64,000 nt of DNA, taken from assembly GCA_033807775.1 (NCBI GenBank), contig CM066313.1:88661484-88725483 (forward strand). The letters are read 5' to 3'. The translations under genes were made by a program, and so were the position numbers. This DNA is from Saussurea involucrata (Eukaryota > Streptophyta > Magnoliopsida > Asterales > Asteraceae). The notes below the pieces were generated by a model, which saw nothing but the letters and a program-made list of their open reading frames with translations, was not told where the DNA came from and made no database searches. This document shows, in pieces, positions 45,528 through 54,533 of the stretch (position 1 is its first letter; every line of letters starts with the position of its first letter).

Positions 45528-45548
45528 GGGGGGGGGGGGGGGGGGGGG
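45528..45548 (+). repeat. Poly-G run of 21
   Basis: Uninterrupted G tract in a row of GAGGGGGAG-type purine motifs. Confidence 0.9.
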
Positions 45549-45992
45549 AGTAAAGAAGACCCCACGCAAAAGCTGAGGGGGAGTAACAAGACCCCATGCA
45601 AAAGCCGAAGGGGAGTAACAGTTATTTGGTCAAGTTCCGACTTTCAAAGAGCTTCAAAGTGTATTTAAGTAATCAAAGTGCGTACAAGTGATCAACTCTT
45701 CTCATCGTTTATCAAGTGGTGTTCGCTTCAAATTGTTTCCTCCTTCGAGCATATTGGTTCTACAAGCTGAAGCTGAAAGCAAAGTCAACTCACGGTTCAA
45801 AGACAAATTCGTTGTTCACCGAATCTAGTTACAAAGTTGAATATATGAAGACCAAGAGCTTCATTCAAGGGGGAGCGCTGAAAAGACATGAAGACAAGCA
45901 ACACCAAAGTTTTCAAAGATTCAAGAAGAAGATAAGATCAAGACCTGAAGGTTTCAAGTCCAATTTTTATTTATATATCTTTAGGGGGAGAT

Positions 45993-46359
45993 TGTTAGGA
46001 CCATAAATGTCCTACATATTAGAAAGATATATAAATAATTATATAGGTTAATTATAGAGTTTATTTAATTAATTGTAAAAGCCTTTAATCATAAATGGGC
46101 TTAGATTAGGTTGATGGGCCATGGGCCTTTGTGTTTAAAGCCTTAGTATATAAGGTTTATGTTAACCTTGAATTAGGTTAGACGATTCATTATCATTCAT
46201 CAGAGCTTAGAGAGAAAAAGTCGTTCCTTTACTTCCATTGTAACATTGTTTAACGATTAATTATTGAATGAATACGAGAGAGATGACAGCTTGAAATAAT
46301 CAATCAATTCGTGTTATTTCTCATTGAATCGTTGTTACCTGATCAATCTAGGACTAACA
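45993..46359 (+). repeat. LTR-B, unlike LTR-A
   Basis: 367 bp, TGTTAGGACC to GGACTAACA. Purine tract AGGGGGAG ends two bases before it, and a primer site follows, so it has the context of both a 3' and a 5' LTR. It shares only short words with LTR-A (GATGACAG, GGGCC, CTAACA). Flanks GAGAT and ATTGG do not match, so it is not a simple solo LTR. Confidence 0.82.
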
Positions 46360-46361
46360 AT

Positions 46362-46373
46362 TGGTATTAGAGC
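46362..46373 (+). promoter_or_regulatory. Primer binding site after LTR-B
   Basis: TGGTATTAGAGC, one C-to-T change from the initiator tRNA-Met complement. Confidence 0.85.
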
Positions 46374-47290
46374 AGACGGACGGATTCGATTCAAAGGTAC
46401 GTTCATAGTTTTCTGGTTAGTTTGACTTTTCCACGTCTAACCATTCTTGAATTTTCAAATCTTTGATTCTGGTTAAATTGTTTGATTCGATTTATTGGGT
46501 TGTGTTAGCAATATACTTGTTAGTATTTCTGCAAATTTTCGCATTCCAATTCGATCGTTTGAGTGGTTAATTTAGCAATTTAAGATCAAAAGTTTTGGTA
46601 GTGTTCTTGACAAAAATCCGATTTTTAGCCATCAAAACGTGTTCTTTTTGCTTCAAAATCCATTTAGGTAGTGTTATTTTTGTGCTTGGCATTGTTTCTA
46701 ATCATTCAGGAACTTATTTGAGCAACCCTCATTGAAATTCAATCGAATTAAAGAAGACAGCCGCTGTGTCCGGGTAACTCAGCCGACTTTTCCGGACACA
46801 TCCAATGTTCCCGGACAATTGTGTTAATTCTATCCGGGTTCGTCCTCCTTTCCGGATAAGTACTGCATCCGGGTAAGTCTCTATTCCCTATACAATCCGG
46901 GTAACATTTGTCTCCGGAAACCCAGTGTTTCCGGACATATCTTATCCGGACAATCCATTGTACTCGGAAACTTCATTGTATCCGGAAACATCTTGTTTCA
47001 GTTTTCTATTCGGTAACTTAAGCCATCCGGTAACCTTGGTTATCCGGACAACTCAAGTTATCCGGACTCTTCCTCATATCCAAACATTTTTGTTTTTTAT
47101 TGATCTACTTGCATCAAATCTGATCCGGACACTTCCAGATCAGATCACTTATTTGGATTCCTATCCAGTAAGTTTAGTTTAGTCCAATCACTCGTAGAAC
47201 CTGCGTTAGGACATCACTCTTAGTACCTTGCGTTAGGTTTACACTCTGAATCGATCAACCCATCTGATGATCACTCCGTTGCAACCAAAG
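46374..47290 (+). other. Internal-2 leader with TCCGGA repeats
   Basis: Untranslated. TCCGGA, TCCGGGT and CCGGTAA words are dense at 46765-47175. AAAGGTACGTTC at 46395 could be a splice donor. Confidence 0.6.
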
Positions 47291-49107
47291 ATGTCTACTT
47301 CTCGTGATGCTCTCGCAATTGGCACTGACACCAAGCCACCGTGTCTCTATCCGAACGAGTACAACCAATGGCGTGATAGCTTCATGATCTTCATAGAGTC
47401 CAAGGACAATTATGAGTACATCAAGAGAGCTCTTGATAATGGCCCAATTCCCAAACCAATGCAGGACATAGCTGCAACTTCAACTGCAGTGGCTCGACGT
47501 GAGGATAAGACTCTTGCTGAAATGACTGAAGGTGAAAGAGGCATGATTGAAGGCGAAAAGCATGCTAAGAGATATCTAGTTCAAGCCCTTCCCAACTCGA
47601 TCTACACTGCAATCGACAGTTATAAAGACACGGCTAAAGGCATGTGGGATCAAGTTGCCAGAATGATGCGTGGGAGCGTAGTCGAAAATCAACTGAAGAT
47701 AAACAGCGCAATAACCAAGTTCGATGGTTTCAAGCAGCGCACCGGCGAGACTCTCACCCAGGCCTATGAACGTTTTTGCCTACTTCTCAATGAACTGAAC
47801 AAGAACAAGATCGTTCGTTCTAATACGGAAAACGCGCTCAAATTTCTCAACAATCTGCTGCCTGAATGGAAGGTGTATGCTTCTCATGTCAAGCACAACA
47901 ACTTGATTGAGAACATTAGCATCAATGAAATGTATGAGACACTTTTTCAAGATGAAGATGAAGTGAATGAGCTTCTGAGAGAGAAGAAGACTGAACCAAA
48001 GTCTACTGTTGATCCTATTGCTCTTATGACCACTAAGCAAGGAAAATCCTCGGGCAGTCAATCCAGACGTGCTCCAAAGCAAAGCTCCTCTGAGTCAGAA
48101 ACTGAAGATAAGCAAGGCAGTGATTCTGATGATGAAGTGATATCAAAATACAAAAAGGCCATAGCATTGCATACCAAAGCTTTCCATCAACAAAGGTACT
48201 ACAAAAAGCCGTCATCCAATAGTCAGCGCTACTCCCCCTCCTATAATAAGCGCCATGACTACAAAGACCGATATGAAGGAAAGAAGAAGGTCCATGAGCA
48301 AGATAAGTCTGAGAAGAAGGGAAAGCCAGAGAAAGAAGAAGGGAAGAAGAAAGATGAACCCGTAAAGTGTTTCAACTGCAGGAAACTCAGTCATTTCGCG
48401 AAGGATTGTCGCCAGCCTACAGTAAAGAACTCTCACTACTACGAGGCCAAACTCGCTTTGTCTCGACAGAAAGAGGCTGGAGAAGCTATGTTCGCCGAGA
48501 ACGATTACTGGTTGGAAAGATCTGATGATGAAGGCAATTCTGATGTTGCTGATGCCTTCATGGGATATCACTCCTCCGCCGAAGAAGAAACGGCACCTAC
48601 AAGTCAGGTATGTGATTCTTGCCAACCAGATTTCTTGAATAAAATGCAGGCATTTACCGATCAGGCAAATTCCTTCCAGGCCACCTCTAAACAACAAAAG
48701 CTTGAAATTAGGTCTCTAACTGAAAAGCTTGATATTCAAAGGAGAATAAGTATAAGTCTGATTTTGCTAGTTTAACTGATAAATGCAAAAATCTGTCATT
48801 AGCACCTAAAGACTTAAGGGCCAAATTATCTGATCTTCAGTCTCAGTTTGATAAGTGCTTGAATGAGAAAGAAGAAATTGCTTATCAATGTTCTTCTCTT
48901 CAAATTCAACACAAGGAGTTTGTGACTAAAATCCTTGATCTTGAAAACAAACTCCACAAAAGGGAGGCAACCTGTGCCTAAACCAGTTCCCACAAATGGT
49001 GTAAAACCTACACCTAAGGGGAAAGTTGTGTCAAAGCAAGTTCCTCAAAGAGGTGCCAAACCTAACCCTCCGGGACCCAGGAAAATCTGGGTACCCAAGG
49101 TCCGCTA
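47291..49107 (+). pseudogene. Copia gag (UBN2 type), internal 2
   Basis: Open from 47267 to 48775; the ATG at 47291 (MSTSRDAL) is the more likely start than 47267, since the eight residues before it look untypical. From 47267: UBN2 gag domain about residues 30-220, acidic and Lys-rich linker, CCHC knuckle C368-C371-H376-C381 (CFNCRKLSHFAKDC). At 48750 a frameshift drops the frame; the coiled-coil tail goes on in another frame (YKSDFASLTDKC to about 48980) and the end is KIWVPKVR near 49107. A gag protein with capsid and knuckle could be made; the usual pol continuation is missing. Confidence 0.82.
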
Positions 49108-49136
49108 AACTTGTTTTGCAGGATGGTCATGTGTGA

Positions 49137-49187
49137 CTCTTAGACACTGGATGATCCACATACATGACCGGAAGGAGGGAGCTGCTC
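49137..49187 (+). pseudogene. Copia protease start, remnant
   Basis: Reads LLDTG, stop, STYMTGRRELL, the start of copia-type aspartic protease (commonly DSG-C-S-x-HMTG). The TGA at 49152 and the loss of all later sequence show that a deletion begins here and removes integrase to RNase H. Confidence 0.6.
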
Positions 49188-50443
49188 ACGATCTACAAGG
49201 AAACACATTAAGAAGACGTGAGATTTGTCTATACTTGTAATTTCACGACTGCTCATGTGTTTAGGGGGAGCACAATGCGGTATCAGGTATGTTTTCTCAA
49301 CTGTTGAGGGGGAGCATCACACACAGTTTTTCTTTACAAGTCAAAAAAATTTTGTGTGTGTGGGCACTCCTGTGAGCATGGTCATCATCTGAGGGGGAGC
49401 GGCACAAGTCTCTTTCATAAAGTCTTAACAGTTTTTTGTGTGTCGGACCCCTCCACTGCACTCTACTGCACTATCCGAGGGGGAGCAAGGGATTCCCCAT
49501 GCTCAGTTTGAGGAGGAGCGAGAGAAAGTCCTTTTTCAGTCATGATTCTTACAAAATTCCAAGGAACAGGACTTTTTGGAGTTATCCGGACACCTCTATT
49601 TTCCGGACAGAATCCGGACCGGATAAGTATCCGGGTCGGATAAGGACCCGGACCCCACCCGGGTATATATAAGCACCCGGGTTCTCCCATTTCATTTATC
49701 CGGAAAACGCGCAAAACCCCTGAACCCTATCTCGCTCTCTCTCGCTCGGACTCTCCCCGATCACTCGACTCACCATCGCATTCAGTCCCAAACTCAGGTA
49801 ATATGCTCGATTCTCACTCTTACTCTTATATCGAGTACACTTGACTGATTTTTCCCACGAATCCACCACCGATACGATGGTTTCACGCACACCACAAAAC
49901 CCATTCGGGTCTCTACGACCACGGGTCAATTTTGTGTTAATAAGATTCGTACGATGGTCATGTATGTTAGTATAGGTCCCTCGCATACCATTGAATCATT
50001 ATCTAGATGATTGGGAACTGTTTAGGCTCTGTGGATGGTCTCTCATCTCGTCCGGACATGTTCATCGTGTCCGGACACATTCAAGATCTTGCTGATTTAT
50101 CCGGACACTCCCAATCACCCGGAACCATAGTTGTCCGGAAACCTTATGGTTTCCGGTAAGTTCAACTACCGGGTAGTTTTGGGGTCCGGACATAATATTT
50201 ATCTGGAAAGCTAGTGTATCAGGGAACCCCTGTCCGGGTTAATCAATCTTATCCGGACACTTTGTGTTGTCCAGACACTTTGACAACTTTGACCCGGACA
50301 CCCCTGTTATGTCCATTTCGTACCTGTCTTCACTCTACCAGTCCTCGATCTATCTCAGATTGAGCCATTCAAAGCAAAGGTACGCACCGACATGTGTTCA
50401 TCCGTCCCAGTTTCTAACTATGCGCTATTTTACAGATATTGCA
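49188..50443 (+). other. Deletion scar with repeated purine tracts and TCCGGA words
   Basis: No gene. GAGGGGGAG motifs recur at about 49262, 49304, 49392 and 49479. TCCGG words occur at 49575-49700 and 50055-50300. A 5' leader-like part with AG-rich sites precedes the next ORF. Confidence 0.55.
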
Positions 50444-51409
50444 ATGGCGGATCAGCAAAATCCACAACAACCTCTGGAAGAGCATATACCTCAAGAAGAG
50501 GAAATCATAGACGCAGCAACATATGCTGCCTTGGTTGACCCTGACCATGGCACCGAGATGGAGGCAAACAATCACTACCTGGACCCGGAGCTTTTCAGAC
50601 CCAACCCTAACCACCAGGTTATACTGGACATTCTCATGTGCCATCCCATCCGTGACGCCCTGACCCGCACTACTGACGTCCCCTTGATCTATGTTCTACA
50701 AGTTTGGTTCACGGCACAGGGCCGCACGGCCGGCACTTCACAGACTATAACGGCAATGATCGACAACCAGCCGTTCACCCTGACACCTGATTCCTTTCGC
50801 CGCCTCCTTTCCCTTCCGGCTGCCAACGCCGCAGGTCATGAACGGTACGATCCTACCGTAAATGACGACACGCTATGCGCACAAATCCGCGCGCTCGGCT
50901 ACAACCATGATCTTCCCAGACCTTCAGCGTTCACCCAGAAATACCTAGCCCCCATCTGGTACACCTTGTTTACGATTCTGAACAGGTGTCTATCATCTAG
51001 ATGGAAAGGTATCGATCAGTGCATCGGTGACTTTCTACGCCTAGTTCACGCTGTCTGCTACAACCGCCATGTCGACTTCGCCATGATCATCTGGCGTGAA
51101 CTTGTTATAGCCATTCGACACATCGGAGGAACGAAACAGAAGAAATTCCTTCCATACCCGCGTTTCCTATCGCTAGCAGTGCGTCAACACATGGACGCTA
51201 ATCCAGCGATACCCAGACGTGCTGCACATCCGGTATGCCCTATCCGCCATCTTCAGTTCATGGTTATCCGCAACGCATCTGATGCGGTAGCCATGCCCAT
51301 CCCTGAACCCCTACTAGCCATCGCCGATCCCACTGCACCAGGGGTAGTTGCATATAGGGAAGCGTTATGTAATCCCATGGTCCAGCCAGAGCCGGAGGGA
51401 CCTGCCTAG
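50444..51409 (+). CDS. Unrecognised copia 3' ORF, part 1
   Basis: The frame is open from 50264, but the ATG at 50444 (MADQQNPQQP) fits the acidic N-terminus better. About 320 residues: an acidic start, then a helical domain of about 230 residues with segments QPFTLTPDSFRRLLSLP, IWYTLFTILNRCLSS and FLPYPRFLSL. I recall similar segments in plant retrotransposon ORFs and see a loose likeness in layout to the Athila downstream ORF, but cannot name a family. It ends at a TAG at 51407; coding seems to continue in a shifted frame. It sits where copia elements with extra ORFs carry them, after pol. Confidence 0.5.
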   Translation: MADQQNPQQPLEEHIPQEEEIIDAATYAALVDPDHGTEMEANNHYLDPELFRPNPNHQVILDILMCHPIRDALTRTTDVPLIYVLQVWFTAQGRTAGTSQTITAMIDNQPFTLTPDSFRRLLSLPAANAAGHERYDPTVNDDTLCAQIRALGYNHDLPRPSAFTQKYLAPIWYTLFTILNRCLSSRWKGIDQCIGDFLRLVHAVCYNRHVDFAMIIWRELVIAIRHIGGTKQKKFLPYPRFLSLAVRQHMDANPAIPRRAAHPVCPIRHLQFMVIRNASDAVAMPIPEPLLAIADPTAPGVVAYREALCNPMVQPEPEGPA

Positions 51410-51521
51410 GGACTTAAACCCGAGAGACGTGAGGGTCCGAGAGTAAGAGGTGGAAGGGCCCGACAAGCAGGTGCTGCCGGGCGGGGAACGTTAGTTGTGA
51501 GAGGAAGGGGAACGAGAGTAG

Positions 51522-53201
51522 GTGGTGCAGTGGAATCGCAACCCGGTTCCAGCTCAGCCCAAGCCGGTCCATCCTCTAGACCGAGACTACATCATTCGAC
51601 CTAGCCATATATCACCGAACCCCCTTCTCCCAGTCGACATGTTGAAGATGTGGATTCCGACTCCACGGACTTCGAATCCGCCCGTCATACGATTGACCAA
51701 AATCAATCCCCGTATCGGCCCCAATCCAGATGATATTTTCGGCATCCCACTCGACTCACCTCCCCACACTGGAACCGGACCTATTACTAGGACATCTGAG
51801 GGAGAACAAGTAGAGGAGTTAGAATCTGCGAGCCGGAGAGAACTGCGTTCGAAAGCGAACCAGGAAAGATTAGGTCGTAAAGATAACGAGGCCCCTGAGC
51901 GAACCAAACCGAGCGATTTCCGGGTAGCCACATCTGCTATCCCGTCTCATTTGTTGGGACGGGGTATTGAAGAAGACTCTGTGGACCCAGCGGAGCAAAT
52001 GCACGACCCCCTCGTCCACTCATCCGTCTCTCAAAAGACGGATGTTTCAGTACATCACGGGGATAAAGCACAACTTCCACCGGCCTTTCACTCGGAGTGT
52101 GCTGGTGTTCTAACAAGCGACCAGCAGCCCCCGGTCGTGACTTCTTTCAGTGCACCATCTAGTCTAGAGCCTATTGATATTGAACATTCTTCGCCTAGGA
52201 CACTTGATGCGGAACAACACCATGTCGAGATTCTTCGTGACTCGACCGGAAACACCGTAGTGTCTTCACCTTCAGGTGGAACGCGAGGATCGGAGGGAAA
52301 TCCTACCACAACTTTCATCACGCCAACTATGAACGTAGGTGGCTCTACCTCTGCGGTAGATGCCTCAACGGGAAATCTAAGTGATCCCGGAGTGACTTTA
52401 CCCGACTTTGTGTCAAAAGGGTCCCTGGACAACACCCTTAAGGCTGTCCGCGAGGCTATGGAGCAGCACGTCGCCGATCAACTCAAACGCTTAATCAAAG
52501 GTAAAGGGCATATAGTCGACACTGAAACCGCACCTACACATCCACCGATCTCAACTCAACCTATCTATTCGGTGGACACTCTAAAGATGATGCTACTGGC
52601 CCAACTGCTCCAAGAGTTCGAAACCAATGCCTCAACAGAAGCAGACCTGATCTCCATTCTGAAATCCCTGGTCACTGCTCCTTCATCATCCATCATCACC
52701 CATTTAGACGCCATTGACTCAACCCTCAAGGACTACAACCAAGCGCTCACCACGCTGTCTAAGAGGGTCCGCTCGGTCGAAGACACCTATAAGAGTCAAG
52801 CAGGCGGTCTGAAACGTAAGCACGATGACCAGGAGGATCCTGATCACCGTGAGGGGGAGAAACGACAACGCCTAACCGAGACCGCCCAGATCCTCACTGC
52901 TGAAACTTCAACCGTGGTTCAACCGAAACCTTCAACTACGGCTACTACAACCGGAACAAATCCTGAAGCTGAGTTACCTTTAGCAGAAATGGTGATTGAT
53001 ATGGAAATATCAGATGATGAAGACCCGACGGTTGAAAAGCCCAAGGGTTCAACACAGGAACTGATCGACCTCGATTCATCAGAAAGACCTCTACTGGATA
53101 TGATCGATCCAGACTGTGAAGCCACCGGAGACCAAAGATGCATGGTACGAAAAAGGTGCCAGTGCCGTAAATCTCCAGGTAAATTTGGTCTTCCCAACTG
53201 A
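51522..53201 (+). CDS. Unrecognised copia 3' ORF, part 2
   Basis: 559 codons. The first ATG may only be where the frame re-opens after the shift. Pro-rich (NPVPAQPKPVHPLDRDYI), then low-complexity Ser/Thr/Glu text, and near residues 295-330 and 400-450 helical stretches (LKAVREAMEQHVADQLKRL, TLSKRVRSVEDTY) that look like coiled coils. A basic GLKRKHDD follows. No membrane span or catalytic motif. It overlaps part 3 by 86 bases in another frame, which suggests one ancestral ORF with a frameshift near 53150. Confidence 0.45.
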   Translation: MVQWNRNPVPAQPKPVHPLDRDYIIRPSHISPNPLLPVDMLKMWIPTPRTSNPPVIRLTKINPRIGPNPDDIFGIPLDSPPHTGTGPITRTSEGEQVEELESASRRELRSKANQERLGRKDNEAPERTKPSDFRVATSAIPSHLLGRGIEEDSVDPAEQMHDPLVHSSVSQKTDVSVHHGDKAQLPPAFHSECAGVLTSDQQPPVVTSFSAPSSLEPIDIEHSSPRTLDAEQHHVEILRDSTGNTVVSSPSGGTRGSEGNPTTTFITPTMNVGGSTSAVDASTGNLSDPGVTLPDFVSKGSLDNTLKAVREAMEQHVADQLKRLIKGKGHIVDTETAPTHPPISTQPIYSVDTLKMMLLAQLLQEFETNASTEADLISILKSLVTAPSSSIITHLDAIDSTLKDYNQALTTLSKRVRSVEDTYKSQAGGLKRKHDDQEDPDHREGEKRQRLTETAQILTAETSTVVQPKPSTTATTTGTNPEAELPLAEMVIDMEISDDEDPTVEKPKGSTQELIDLDSSERPLLDMIDPDCEATGDQRCMVRKRCQCRKSPGKFGLPN

Positions 53202-54258
53202 TGAAGACGACTACATCGATTATGATCAGTTCCTGCTACAAAATTTCTATGGAACATCCCCCGTTCACTATGCTCAACCCGCCGGAACATCAACAAGACA
53301 CGAGTCTACTACTTCCGATCTACCGACAACTCCTCTGCCAACGACAGCTTCTGATCTTCCTCCCCCTCCTCAACAGCAACAAATCCGTTGGGAGAAGATC
53401 ATGGTACTTATCCCTCATTTGGAGGAATCTTTGAAGAAGCTGTTCTTCCACAAGCTTCGTCCGATCGAGCCGACCTTCTGCCTTGGTATTTACAACTTCA
53501 GCCCCAAATACCAACGGCGATATATTAGTATAATGCAGCGGTGTCTACCAGTCAGCCAAGTCAGAACCAAACTTCAGATCACAGAGGTACTTAACATCCA
53601 TTCAAGACGCGTCATAAAAATCGTCTACCCAGTTTTCACTGTCCGACGTGAAGATGGGAATGAATGGAAATTCTCTGAAGCCGACTTCCAGAACCTCCGA
53701 CCGTTCGACTTTCTGGCTATTCTAAAAGACCTTCGTAAAAGAACCATCCGATCGCTTGAAGTTACAAAGGCACTCGAAACTGTTCGTCGATTCCTTGTCC
53801 GAACCATAATGATGTCATACCTTACGGACTTCCAAATGGCAATCGAGAACAGAGCGAAGAAGGTAAATCTGATAAAACCGAATCTGAATGCTCTTGAGTT
53901 GAAGATGTATCCCGAGAACTCTCTACTTCTAGAACCTGAATTTGGGATAGTCTACAACAACGAACAGAACGAAAAGAAGTTTCTGCGTTTCAGTCAGGTA
54001 GACAGATTCTGCGACGGCACGCTCCTCAAGGTTAGAGATGCTCTTCGAAAAATCATTCAGCATGAGTCCGAAAATCCAAAGGTATCTTATGTTCCGAATC
54101 CGAATGAAACAACTGCTCGGAACGCTTTAGAAATGATTGAAGATCGCATCAACTTTCGTCGCGCCATCAAATTGTTCGAGATTCATTTCGCACTCCGTAA
54201 AAGATACGTGGAGAACTGGCGCGAACTCGAACTTCAAATCAAAGGGGGGGATTATTAG
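53116..54258 (+). CDS. Unrecognised copia 3' ORF, part 3
   Basis: 380 codons. Starts inside part 2, but the matching text begins near WYEKGASAVNL. An acidic Tyr-rich stretch, a Pro/Gln run (PPPPQQQQ), then about 270 mostly helical, Lys/Arg-rich residues (KYQRRYISIMQRC, LRKRTIRSLEVTKALETVRRFLVRTIMM). The last codons are GGG GGG GAT TAT TAG, so the purine tract is translated and the stop lies in LTR-A'. This overlap suggests the ORF evolved with the element. Function unknown. Confidence 0.5.
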   Translation: MKPPETKDAWYEKGASAVNLQVNLVFPTDEDDYIDYDQFLLQNFYGTSPVHYAQPAGTSTRHESTTSDLPTTPLPTTASDLPPPPQQQQIRWEKIMVLIPHLEESLKKLFFHKLRPIEPTFCLGIYNFSPKYQRRYISIMQRCLPVSQVRTKLQITEVLNIHSRRVIKIVYPVFTVRREDGNEWKFSEADFQNLRPFDFLAILKDLRKRTIRSLEVTKALETVRRFLVRTIMMSYLTDFQMAIENRAKKVNLIKPNLNALELKMYPENSLLLEPEFGIVYNNEQNEKKFLRFSQVDRFCDGTLLKVRDALRKIIQHESENPKVSYVPNPNETTARNALEMIEDRINFRRAIKLFEIHFALRKRYVENWRELELQIKGGDY

Positions 54259-54533
54259 GGTAGGTTTTATAGTTGATTTAAAGTTCAAGGGTTGAATTGT
54301 ATTTGTTTAATTTGAGCCTTATTAGTGAACGGGTCGTGGGCTTGTTAACCACGGGCCCATAGTATTTAATGTAAGATTAGCTTGGAAAAACAAGATAATC
54401 ATCTCTTTAGCTTTCTATTCGTATTGTAAACATTCTCTCTGAAAGTTAATGAAAGGGATGACAGTTGGAAATCATTGTTCTTACTGATTACATATTCGAT
54501 TTCATATATTGTTGCACGAATATGGTTCTAACA
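54253..54533 (+). repeat. LTR-A, 3' copy
   Basis: 281 bp, starting TATTAGGG (the usual TG changed to TA) and ending TTCTAACA; preceded by purine tract AAAGGGGGGGAT. Confidence 0.9.

Larger units (their letters stand above)
43988..45992 (+). other. Internal-1 3' non-coding part
   Basis: 2 kb without convincing genes. It holds poly-G runs (44070-44082, 45528-45548), a four-unit repeat (44458-44640), and several GAGGGGGAG purine tracts (45464, 45576, 45873, 45983), the last one directly before LTR-B. Confidence 0.65.
40680..54533 (+). mobile_element. Composite copia-type element without pol
   Basis: Bounded by 281-bp LTRs (40680-40960, 54253-54533) that differ at six bases by eye, with near-duplicate flanks GGTAT and GGTAG. 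It separates E4 protease from reverse transcriptase, whose sequences are in register on either side. Between lie internal 1 (gag-like fragment), a different LTR (LTR-B, 45993-46359) with its own primer site, and internal 2 (gag, protease remnant, three long 3' ORFs). The gag is the copia (UBN2) type. Purine tracts AGGGGGAG recur, as I recall for SIRE-type copia elements. No integrase, reverse transcriptase or RNase H is visible. Confidence 0.82.

Noticed and set aside
45993..46359. LTR-B as a simple solo LTR
   Set aside because: Flanks GAGAT and ATTGG do not match, and a primer site and purine tract sit directly next to it.
48212..48697. 161-codon minus-strand frame
   Set aside because: Antisense shadow of the copia gag, without a recognisable motif or matching start context.
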